Shown here: piece by piece, positions 1 to 6,284 of the stretch | Position numbering within the stretch: position 1 is the stretch's first letter | How the letters are laid out: the number at the start of each line of letters is the position of its first letter | Assembly (NCBI GenBank): GCA_028293225.1 | Contig: JAQGPE010000746.1 | Coordinates: 1 to 8,258 of the forward strand | Direction: 5' to 3' | DNA: 8,258 nucleotides | Source: Akkermansiaceae bacterium | GTDB taxonomy: Bacteria; Verrucomicrobiota; Verrucomicrobiia; Verrucomicrobiales; Akkermansiaceae | Notes under the pieces: model-generated | The model's database searches: none | The model's input: only the letters and a program-made list of their open reading frames with translations | What the model was told of the DNA's origin: nothing | Translations under genes and position numbers: made by a program

Positions 1-565
1 GATAAACATCCTCGCGCAACCAGCGCGCCAGTTCCGCCACCGAGAAGCTCGCGGGACGGAGTTTTTCCCCGGACTCGACCGCCGGCACCGCCCACTCACC
101 CGGCTGGAAATCCTCCTCAAGCTCCACATTCCAGTGCCACGGCGAGCTCTGGTCCCACGCCGCCAACTCGCCGGTCCCGGCATGCGTGCCGAACATACCG
201 GTCTGGTCGATCGCCTGCGGAGCGCCCGTGCCACGGAAACGGGCCGGCCGGTCCGCCGTCAAAGCCAGCAAGGGCCGGCCCTGGTAAAAAGCCTCAACCA
301 CGGCTGGCAGCAGCTCCGCCACCGCGGTGCCGCTGGTGGTCACGACCGCGCAGGGCTCGCCGGTCGCCATGGTCCGGCCCAGGGCGAAGTATCCGGCGCT
401 GCGCTCCTCGAAATGCCGCCAGATCTTGGCAACACCCGCCGCCTCGGCCCGCGCGAGAGCCTCCACCAGCGCGGCGTTTCTCGCTCCGGCACAAACAATG
501 AATTCCCTCACCCCGGCGGTGAGGCAGTCGGTAATGATGGCGCAAGCGGATTCCCAGGTGGTCAC
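1..565 (-). CDS. menD: MenD, SEPHCHC synthase (N-terminal part, 3' end beyond window)
   Basis: Thiamine-diphosphate enzyme of menaquinone synthesis: it joins isochorismate with decarboxylated 2-oxoglutarate to give 2-succinyl-5-enolpyruvyl-6-hydroxy-3-cyclohexene-1-carboxylate, in the cytoplasm. The 188 visible residues match the ThDP-binding PYR domain of MenD. Seen in order are CAGAR (25-29, in place of the usual PGSR loop), FEERSAGYFALG (52-63) with E54 matching the ThDP-activating Glu (E. coli E55), TSGTAVAELLPAVVEA (77-92), TADRP (103-107) and GAPQAIDQ (114-121). The GTG at 565-563 is the only usual start codon in frame between the upstream gene's stop and the domain; no Shine-Dalgarno is seen. 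It lies 63 nt behind the TPR gene and is probably cotranscribed with it. Positions equivalent to E. coli S32 and N117 are Ala28 and Pro116. Two thirds of the enzyme is off the window, so intactness cannot be judged. The family assignment is firm from the run FEERSAGY...SGTA...ADRP...QAIDQ. Confidence 0.93.
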   Translation of the reverse strand, partial: MTTWESACAIITDCLTAGVREFIVCAGARNAALVEALARAEAAGVAKIWRHFEERSAGYFALGRTMATGEPCAVVTTSGTAVAELLPAVVEAFYQGRPLLALTADRPARFRGTGAPQAIDQTGMFGTHAGTGELAAWDQSSPWHWNVELEEDFQPGEWAVPAVESGEKLRPASFSVAELARWLREDVY

Positions 566-628
566 GCCGCAAGCTGGAGGAAGATCGCCCCCGCGCCAAG
601 GCCGGGCATCGCGGAAAACGTCTCCGCC

Positions 629-3124
629 TTACTTCTTCGCCGCTTCAGGCTTGGCGCCGCTCTCGGCCTTATCCTTTTTGCCGTTCTCCGGCTTGTGTTC
701 CGGCTCCGGCTCCGGTTTCCAGTCCGGGAACTGCTCCATCATCTTCCGGTAGCGCTCAAGGGTCTCCTGGCGGCCGCTCATCTCGGAGTCCTTGGTGTCC
801 TCCAGGGCCTTGATGATCTTGTGAAGCACCGCTGGTTTTCCCACGCGGTCGGACGGGTCCATGTTCTCGGCCGGGGCGGCATAGGCTGCCAGCGCCGAAG
901 CGCGGTCACCCTTCTTGATGTAAATATCGCCAAGAAGAATATTCAGGCCAAAGCCGACCCTCCCCTGCGGATGCAGAGCCAGGCCTTCATCGATGGTCTT
1001 CATCGCGGCGGCATCGTCGCCGATCTCGTGTTGAGCCCGGCCGCGGTCAAAGAGGCCGTCGGCCCTCAGAGCCTGGCTGTCCTCTTCCTCCAGCGCGTAG
1101 TTGATCGCGACCAGCGCCTTTTTCGGCTCGCCGGCTTCCAGCAGTGACTTGCCGTAGAAACGCCAGTTGTCCTTCATGGTGGACTTGGGATCTTCCTCGT
1201 CCGCAGTCAGGGCATAGAAACGGGCCGCCTGCTGGAAGCGGCCGGCATTGTAGGCCTGGAAGGCCGCCCATAGCGTGAGCTGCTCCGGCAGATCAGACGC
1301 ATAGCCATCCCTGATCGCCAAATCGAGCTCCTCGCCCAGACGCTCCGGCTGCCTCAAGGCTCCCAGGCAGATGCAGAGCAGCTGGCCGGCATTCTTGCCG
1401 TAACGCTTCGCGTCGAGCTTGCGGGCGGCTTCGGCGAAGGCCAGGGCGTCCTGGGGCTTTTCCTTTTTGACCAATCCCCACGCCACCCAGTAGTTGGCCT
1501 TGGCTTTCTGTTCCTCGGTCGGCTTGTCGGCCTTCTCCAGGAAGCCGCGATAGCGGGCCATCATGTCGTCGATGTTCCCCTGCTGCTTGGAAAGCTCCGC
1601 GGACAACATCCAGGCATCGGCGCGCAGGGCCGGCTCATCCTTGCGGGCGATCAGGCGGTCGTAGTCGACGATCGCCTTCGCGGGCTCGCCGGAATCGGTC
1701 AGGGCTTTCGCGCGGATGATCAGGGCCCGCGGCACCTTCTCGTCGCCGGGATACCCCTCGATGAAGGCCGATGCCGAGCGGATCGCCCCCTGGGCGTCGC
1801 CGGATTCGCTCTGACAATAGGCGCGGTTGTAGAAAACGATGGCGCGGTTGCTTTCGTCGATCAGGCTGACGTCGATTTCCGAATAGGCCTTGGCCGCCTC
1901 GACCGTCTTCTTGTCGCTCAGCAGGGCCTCCGCCTTCATCAGCAGGGCGGTGTGGATGCGCGGGTCCTTCGAGTGCGATTTCTTGTAGATTTCCAGGAAG
2001 GCATCGACCTGCTCAGGCAGGTGGCCGCCCTGGATCTTGAAGAAACACACCAGGCGGAAATAGCTGGCCTCGAAGGCAAGCGTATCGTCCGGCAGAGCCA
2101 TGCGCTCGACCTGGCGGAACAGCTCCAGCGCCTCAACGCTGCTGCCGAGATTCATGTAGGACTTGGCGGCCATCATCAGGCGGTCCGCCTCCTTGTCGCC
2201 GGTCGCCTTCATGTCGCTCTGGCGGAAAAGATCCACCACCTCCTTGTAGCGCTTCCGGTCGTAGCGGGCCTTCATCAGGCTCAGCTGGGCATCGACGCGG
2301 GACGCCTCCATGCCGGGCGTGTTCAACACCAGCATGAAGTAACGGTCGGAATCTTCGGTCTTGCCGAGCTTGGCGGCGATCACCCCGGCCAGAACCGCCG
2401 CTTCTCCGCGGACGTCCTGGGCGCTTTGGGAAGTGACCACCTGGTCGAGCAACTTCAACGCCTCCTCCGGCTTGTTGCCGCGGGCCAGGATCCGGCCCAG
2501 CGAGAACTGCGCCTTGGTGCGGAAGGCATTGCCCGGCTCCGGATCGGTCAGGACCTTCTGGAAGAAATCGGCGGCATTGTCGCCGCGCCCCTGCAGGTCA
2601 TAGCAAACCCCGGCATAGTAGTTGCCGCGCTGCCGGTCCTCCGGCTTGGTCGCGATCTGCGCCTGCTTCTCGAACAGCGGCGCGGCCAGGGCATACTGGC
2701 GGTTGTTGAAATGATCGGCTGCCAGGGTGTAGGCCGCGGCCGAAGCGTAGAGGCCCTTGCCGAAACGGTTCAGCAGGTTGTGAAAACAGCGTTTCGCGTC
2801 CTCGATCCGGCCGGATCCGTAGTACGACTGGCCCAGATACCACCACGCGGCGTCGGCATTCTCGTTGCCGCCGTATTCGTTCAGGTAGCGGGTGAAAACG
2901 TCGATCGCGTTGGCATAGCCGACCAGCCGGGCGTCGATGTCCGGGTTGAGCTTGGCGGCATCGTAGAGATTCTTGCCGTGCTGGTACCAGTCGCGGCCGG
3001 CGTCCGGCTGCAGTTTCGGGTCAACCGGCACCGCCTTCGGCGGCGGGGTCGGCTGCACGTCCTCCTGCGCCAGCACGGGCAGGGCGCTGGCGGCGAAAAG
3101 GCAAAGAGCGACGGAAATTTTCAC
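629..3124 (-). CDS. Exported TPR-repeat protein, probable partner of the ExbB/ExbD motor
   Basis: About 831 residues, predicted exported. The N-terminus from the GTG at 3124 reads MKISVALCLFAASALPVLAQ (GTG read as Met): a Lys, a hydrophobic core and an A-type cleavage site near VLA/Q, with no lipobox Cys. An upstream in-frame TTG at 3163 would add 13 residues; I prefer the GTG because it gives a normal signal peptide, but neither start has a Shine-Dalgarno. After a Pro-rich linker (about 24-40) the rest is tandem TPR-like helix pairs up to about residue 780, for example WWYLGQSYYGSGRIEDAKRC, FSLGRILARGNKPEEALKLL, and FYNRAYCQSESGDAQGAIRS. The C-terminus (about 801-831) is a Lys/Glu/Pro-rich, probably disordered tail. 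No catalytic domain is recognised. TPR arrays are protein-binding scaffolds. The gene follows exbD by 61 nt, which recalls CpoB, the periplasmic TPR protein of the proteobacterial Tol operon, though this protein is about three times longer. The role as a motor partner is inferred from position only. Confidence 0.9.
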   Translation of the reverse strand: MKISVALCLFAASALPVLAQEDVQPTPPPKAVPVDPKLQPDAGRDWYQHGKNLYDAAKLNPDIDARLVGYANAIDVFTRYLNEYGGNENADAAWWYLGQSYYGSGRIEDAKRCFHNLLNRFGKGLYASAAAYTLAADHFNNRQYALAAPLFEKQAQIATKPEDRQRGNYYAGVCYDLQGRGDNAADFFQKVLTDPEPGNAFRTKAQFSLGRILARGNKPEEALKLLDQVVTSQSAQDVRGEAAVLAGVIAAKLGKTEDSDRYFMLVLNTPGMEASRVDAQLSLMKARYDRKRYKEVVDLFRQSDMKATGDKEADRLMMAAKSYMNLGSSVEALELFRQVERMALPDDTLAFEASYFRLVCFFKIQGGHLPEQVDAFLEIYKKSHSKDPRIHTALLMKAEALLSDKKTVEAAKAYSEIDVSLIDESNRAIVFYNRAYCQSESGDAQGAIRSASAFIEGYPGDEKVPRALIIRAKALTDSGEPAKAIVDYDRLIARKDEPALRADAWMLSAELSKQQGNIDDMMARYRGFLEKADKPTEEQKAKANYWVAWGLVKKEKPQDALAFAEAARKLDAKRYGKNAGQLLCICLGALRQPERLGEELDLAIRDGYASDLPEQLTLWAAFQAYNAGRFQQAARFYALTADEEDPKSTMKDNWRFYGKSLLEAGEPKKALVAINYALEEEDSQALRADGLFDRGRAQHEIGDDAAAMKTIDEGLALHPQGRVGFGLNILLGDIYIKKGDRASALAAYAAPAENMDPSDRVGKPAVLHKIIKALEDTKDSEMSGRQETLERYRKMMEQFPDWKPEPEPEHKPENGKKDKAESGAKPEAAKK

Positions 3125-3185
3125 AGCTGGGGGAAGGATGCCGGGGAGGCGGGCGTTTGCCAAGGAATCGAGGTGGCGTGCGGGG

Positions 3186-3605
3186 TTATTGATCCTTTGG
3201 CTTTTGAGTCGCGAACGAAATATTCCAGATCCCCGCTTTCAGGCAGACATCGGCGATTTCCACCATCGTCTGGTAGCTGGCCTGGGCGTCCCCGCGCAGG
3301 CGGATCGGCTGGTTCTTATAGAGCCGGGAAATCGCCGACAGGCGCTCGGAGAGTTCCTTGCGGGTCACCTCCTTACCTTCGACATAAATCGCGCCGGCGG
3401 CATTGAAGTTCACCACGATTTCCCCGCGCTGCTGCACGTGGGGCACGCCCTCCTCGGCGGAGGGGATCTTCACGTCCAGGATTCGCTCCTCTTCAGCGAA
3501 CTTGTAGCTGAGGATGAAAAACATCAGCAGCACCAGCATGATGTCGATCATGGATGCCAGCTGCAGGGGAGCCGGGCCCAGTTGATGGCGCTGCGATAAT
3601 TTCAC
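3186..3605 (-). CDS. exbD: ExbD/TolR-family biopolymer transport protein
   Basis: This 139-residue protein has the standard length and layout of ExbD/TolR: a short cytoplasmic N-terminus (1-14), one membrane helix (about 16-35), then a periplasmic domain. The helix carries the conserved proton-path aspartate D21 in LASMIDIMLVLLMFF, matching D25 of E. coli ExbD. The periplasmic part shows the family pattern IRLRGDAQASYQTMVEIAD followed by an AGIWNISFAT strand near the C-terminus. Members dimerise inside the ExbB pentamer pore and convert proton flow into motion of a periplasmic partner. Translation starts at GTG (3605-3603), 10 nt after the exbB stop, with no visible Shine-Dalgarno, so translational coupling to exbB is likely. 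The sequence alone cannot decide between ExbD, TolR and a dedicated motor type; the absence of neighbouring tonB, tolA, tolB or pal leaves the process it powers open. The symbol denotes family only. Confidence 0.93.
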   Translation of the reverse strand: MKLSQRHQLGPAPLQLASMIDIMLVLLMFFILSYKFAEEERILDVKIPSAEEGVPHVQQRGEIVVNFNAAGAIYVEGKEVTRKELSERLSAISRLYKNQPIRLRGDAQASYQTMVEIADVCLKAGIWNISFATQKPKDQ

Positions 3606-3615
3606 GGCAGATGGA

Positions 3616-4467
3616 TTAAATCCCTTGGAGGTCGCGGGCGCTCATCGTCATCGGCGGCGGGCTCCACGGGGAAGGCTCGGCCACGGCGACCGGCGCCGGA
3701 CGGCCACCACCACCGCCCTGCTGGGCCTGGCGGACACGATTCGAATACATCTGCAGTTCCAGGATGAAATGGGTGGCGGAGGCCTCCAGCTCGGAGGCCA
3801 GCTTCAGCGCCCGGCCGCGGAATACCGCATATAGCACCAGCGCCGGAACCGCCACCACCAGGCCGCCGGCCGTGGTGATCAGCGCATGGGAAATCCCGGA
3901 GGTCAGCTCCAGCTGCTGCACGCCCTCCTTGCCCGCCGCCAGGTCGAAGAACGCCTGGGTCATCCCGATCACCGTGCCGAGCAGGCCGACCAGCGGGGCG
4001 ATGGCGCCGACGTCCGCCAGATACGTGACGCGGGAGGTGAGTTGGGTGACCTGGCGAGAGCCCTCGGTCTGGATCAGCTCGCGGACTTCCTCGATCCCGG
4101 CCTGCGGAGTCTGGAGGATGAAATCGGTGGTCTGCTGGACGATCGACGCCATCCGGTGCCCATAACGGCGCGAGTAGGCGGAAAGACCCTGGATGTCACC
4201 GGCCCGCACCATCGACTCCATGGTCGACATGAACCGGTCGGTCACCACCGCCCGGCGGCGCAGGGTCAGCAACAGGGTCAGCGCCAGCGCGACCATGACC
4301 ACCGAGAAGATGAACAGGACGATCATCACCGGCCCGCCGGACTGCGACAGTTCCAGCAGACTCACCTGTTTATGCTCCGGCGCGGGCGTAGCGGCGGCTT
4401 TCTGAGCGAAAGCGGGCAGGGACGACGCAAACAGCGCCGTCGCAACGGTCAAAAGGCGGCACTTCAT
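3616..4467 (-). CDS. exbB: MotA/TolQ/ExbB-family proton channel protein with signal peptide
   Basis: This 283-residue inner-membrane protein pairs with ExbD to form a proton-driven motor. From the ATG at 4467 it begins with a signal peptide-like segment, MKCRLLTVATALFASSLPAF with an AFA/Q cleavage site near residue 21. Three membrane segments follow: about 44-69 (GGPVMIVLFIFSVVMVALAL), 150-176 (GAIAPLVGLLGTVIGM) and 191-216 (ALITTAGGLVVAVPALVLYA). T165 in TM2 and T198/T199 in TM3 match the pore-lining threonines of ExbB/TolQ. The C-terminal tail (about 247-283) is Gln-, Gly- and Pro-rich and unlike E. coli ExbB. The open frame extends upstream to 4629, but an ATG at 4488 lies inside a good -10 box (TATGAT) and the signal peptide begins at 4467, so I chose 4467. 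It is the first gene of the exbB-exbD-TPR-menD operon, 10 nt before exbD. Family is certain; ExbB versus TolQ cannot be separated here. Confidence 0.93.
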   Translation of the reverse strand: MKCRLLTVATALFASSLPAFAQKAAATPAPEHKQVSLLELSQSGGPVMIVLFIFSVVMVALALTLLLTLRRRAVVTDRFMSTMESMVRAGDIQGLSAYSRRYGHRMASIVQQTTDFILQTPQAGIEEVRELIQTEGSRQVTQLTSRVTYLADVGAIAPLVGLLGTVIGMTQAFFDLAAGKEGVQQLELTSGISHALITTAGGLVVAVPALVLYAVFRGRALKLASELEASATHFILELQMYSNRVRQAQQGGGGGRPAPVAVAEPSPWSPPPMTMSARDLQGI

Positions 4468-4594
4468 GAAAATCGGAGGGCGGATCATAGCCTCCGCCGT
4501 CCGGGAAGCAAGCCCGGCTCCTGAACCGGCCGATTCCCTTTCCGGCCGCCCGGCATCTTGCGTGCGATTGCGCATTGCGATCCGGCTCAGACGG
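4468..4594. other. Divergent intergenic region between exbB and uvrC
   Basis: This 127-nt region must hold the promoters for both the leftward exbB operon and rightward uvrC. The exbB promoter candidate is listed separately. For uvrC I see no convincing -10/-35 pair. Other visible structure is the inverted repeat CCGGG-N7-CCCGG at 4501-4517, a direct repeat of CCGGCCG at 4526-4532 and 4542-4548, and three TTGCG words starting at 4558, 4568 and 4575. In such GC-rich DNA the last two may be chance. The size depends on the uvrC start choice. Confidence 0.6.
4484..4511 (-). promoter_or_regulatory. Candidate sigma70 promoter of the exbB-exbD-TPR-menD operon
   Basis: On the minus strand a -35-like TTGCTT (4511-4506) and a -10-like TATGAT (4489-4484, five of six consensus bases) are 16 nt apart. 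Transcription would begin around 4477, leaving a leader of only about 10 nt before the exbB ATG at 4467. This fits the lack of a Shine-Dalgarno there and argues against upstream start codons. The -35 box lies in the loop and right arm region of a small inverted repeat, CCGGG-N7-CCCGG (4501-4517), which might be an operator. The match is by eye; the -35 has only three consensus bases. Confidence 0.4.
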
Positions 4595-6169
4595 TTGTCC
4601 ATTCCCCCCGTGGTCGCGGCCCATCTCAAAGAGAAACTCAGAACAGTCCCCCACCAGCCCGGCGTTTACCTGATGAAGGACCGCCTCGGTTCGATCATTT
4701 ACGTGGGCAAGGCCCGCGACCTGAAAAAGCGCATGTCGACCTACTTCCTGGCCTCCCGGAAGACCCGCGCCGACCTGAAAACCCGCGCCCTGATCGATAC
4801 GATCACCGATTTCGAGTTCCACACCGTCCGCAACGAGGGCGAGGCCCTGCTGCTGGAAGGCAAGCTGATCAAGGACTACCGGCCGCGCTACAACATCGCC
4901 TTTCGCGACGACAAGCGCTTCCTGCTGCTGAAGATCCGCCCCGATGAGCCGTGGCCGCGCTTCCAGACCACCCGCCTGAAAAAGGACGACGGCGCCCGTT
5001 ATTTCGGCCCCTTCGCCCACTCCGGCGCCCTGCGTGCCACCGTCGACTGGCTGAACCGCCGCCACGGCCTGCGCGTCTGCCGCCCGGCCTCGCCCACCGC
5101 CACCGACTACCATCACTGCAATGCGGACATCATCCGCAACTGCTCCGCCCCCTGCATCGGCCGCATCGAGCGCGTCGCGTATTTGCTGCGGGTCGATGAA
5201 GCCTGCCGCATTCTGGAGGGCAAGGGCCGCAAGGACATCTTCGACGATCTGACCGCGGAAATGGAAACGGCGGCCGCACGACTCGACTTCGAGAAAGCCG
5301 CCACCCTGCGGGACGTGGTCGACAACCTGCGCAAAACCCTCGCCCCGACCCGCCAGTTCACCCGCGGCCGCGGCGTGCCGACCACCGTGAAGCCGACCGA
5401 GGACCTTGCCGAACTCGGGGAAATCCTCGGCCTGCCCGGTCCGCCGCGGGTCATGGAGTGCTTCGACATTTCCAACGTCTCGTCGAACCACATCGTGGCC
5501 TCGATGGTGCGCTTTACGGATGGGAAGCCGGACAACCAGAACTACCGCCGCTACCGGATCCGCACCGTGAAGGGGCAGGACGACTTCGCCTCCATGGAGG
5601 AGGTCATCCGCCGCCGCTACTCGCGCATCCTGCTGGAAAACTTCGCCGCCAATCCGGACCTCGCCGACTCGCAGGAGGACCCGGTCGAGATTCAGCGCCG
5701 CCTGGCCCAGGAAGGCCGTGCCAAGATCGTGCTGCCGGATCTGGTCATCGTAGACGGCGGCAAGGGCCAGCTGTCCTCCGCCATGAAGGAACTCCAGGCG
5801 CTCGGCCTGCACGAGCTGCCGATCATCGGCCTGGCCAAGCAGCGCGAGGAAGTCTTCCTGCCCGGCAAGAGCGACCCGATCCTGATCCCGCACGACCGCG
5901 GCGCGCTCAAGCTGCTGCAGCGCATCCGCGATGAGGCCCACCGCTTCGCCAACGGCTATAATTCCTTGCTGCTGCGCCGCCGCATGAAGGAAAGCCTGCT
6001 GGATGACTGCCCGGCCATCACCCCCCGGCGCAAGGCCCTGCTGCTGGAGAAATTCGGCACGCCCTCACGGATCAAAAAGGCCAGCGTCGCCGAGATCGCC
6101 GCCCTGCCCGGCATTTCGGAGAAGACCGCCATCGCCATCCTGGAATGGATGGGCGCGGATCATGTTTGA
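4595..6169 (+). CDS. uvrC: UvrC, excinuclease ABC subunit C, with shortened middle region
   Basis: Nuclease of UvrABC nucleotide excision repair; it cuts on both sides of a lesion marked by UvrB. Domains in the 524-residue product: GIY-YIG nuclease (GVY 23-25, YVG 36-38, catalytic-type E83 in GEALLLE); a four-Cys motif C162-x12-C175-x7-C183-x3-C187, close to the [4Fe-4S] ligand spacing of E. coli UvrC; UVR motif (LDFEKAA, 230-236); RNase H-type core with FDIS (D291), QDDF (D329/D330), VDGGKGQL (D387) and RDEAH (H449); and a C-terminal HhH (LPGIS). It is shorter than E. coli UvrC (610). The UVR-to-FDIS distance is about 61 residues against about 185 in E. coli, so a middle segment is missing; about 29 residues are inserted before D387. 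The first HhH hairpin reads PAITP, without its glycines. The frame is open from 4466, but that ATG overlaps the exbB start. TTG 4595, or GTG 4610, puts a normal short N-terminus before LKEKLRTVPHQPGVY. Confidence 0.95.
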   Translation: MSIPPVVAAHLKEKLRTVPHQPGVYLMKDRLGSIIYVGKARDLKKRMSTYFLASRKTRADLKTRALIDTITDFEFHTVRNEGEALLLEGKLIKDYRPRYNIAFRDDKRFLLLKIRPDEPWPRFQTTRLKKDDGARYFGPFAHSGALRATVDWLNRRHGLRVCRPASPTATDYHHCNADIIRNCSAPCIGRIERVAYLLRVDEACRILEGKGRKDIFDDLTAEMETAAARLDFEKAATLRDVVDNLRKTLAPTRQFTRGRGVPTTVKPTEDLAELGEILGLPGPPRVMECFDISNVSSNHIVASMVRFTDGKPDNQNYRRYRIRTVKGQDDFASMEEVIRRRYSRILLENFAANPDLADSQEDPVEIQRRLAQEGRAKIVLPDLVIVDGGKGQLSSAMKELQALGLHELPIIGLAKQREEVFLPGKSDPILIPHDRGALKLLQRIRDEAHRFANGYNSLLLRRRMKESLLDDCPAITPRRKALLLEKFGTPSRIKKASVAEIAALPGISEKTAIAILEWMGADHV

Positions 6170-6284
6170 GAGACGCGAGGCTGGAAAATCGGGAACGGCT
6201 CACCCGCAGCCGGGGAAAACTTGCTAACTCCGCGGCGAGCAGAGACCTTGCCCGCCGTCAGCAGTTAAACCACCCCGTTCCACC
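6170..6284. other. Intergenic region between uvrC and the acyltransferase gene
   Basis: This 115-nt stretch has no ORF of note. A 5-bp hairpin, CGGCT-N7-AGCCG (6196-6212), is followed by GGGGAAAAC rather than a T-run, so it is not a convincing terminator. I see no promoter with good -35/-10 spacing and no Shine-Dalgarno before the ATG at 6285. Confidence 0.5.

Noticed and set aside
611..627. Hairpin GCGGA-N7-TCCGC just after the TPR stop codon (minus strand) as a terminator
   Set aside because: It is a short stem with no T-run and lies within an operon that seems to continue into menD.
134..1147. A 337-codon plus-strand open frame opposite menD and the TPR gene
   Set aside because: It spans two well-supported minus-strand genes and their gap and shows no protein family features.
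1952..3406. A 484-codon open frame on the plus strand opposite the TPR gene and exbD
   Set aside because: It is antisense to the TPR protein and runs into exbD; its composition is that of a codon shadow and it has no domain.
3186..4467. ExbB/ExbD pair as part of a Zorya-type (ZorAB) defence system
   Set aside because: The sizes and motifs are ordinary ExbB and ExbD. ExbD lacks the OmpA-like peptidoglycan-binding domain of ZorB, ExbB lacks the long ZorA tail, and no helicase or nuclease effector lies beside them; uvrC is divergent housekeeping repair.
4558..4579. Three TTGCG words before uvrC as an iterated binding site
   Set aside because: The spacing is uneven (10 and 7 nt) and the words are short in GC-rich DNA, so chance is the simpler explanation.
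4466..4594. ATG at 4466 as the start of uvrC (567 residues)
   Set aside because: It would overlap the exbB start codon itself and add 43 residues, rich in Arg, Ala and Ser, not found in UvrC; it would leave no room for either promoter.
4468..4629. Upstream starts of exbB at 4629, 4602 or 4488
   Set aside because: The signal peptide begins at 4467, the 4488 ATG lies within the likely -10 box, and the longer forms would overlap the uvrC start.
4370..5941. A 523-codon open frame on the minus strand opposite uvrC
   Set aside because: It is antisense to a clear UvrC, has low-complexity Ala/Gly/Val/Asp composition and no recognisable motif; it is a by-product of high GC at codon positions.
6196..6212. 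Hairpin CGGCT-N7-AGCCG after uvrC as a rho-independent terminator
   Set aside because: The stem is only 5 bp and no T-run follows.
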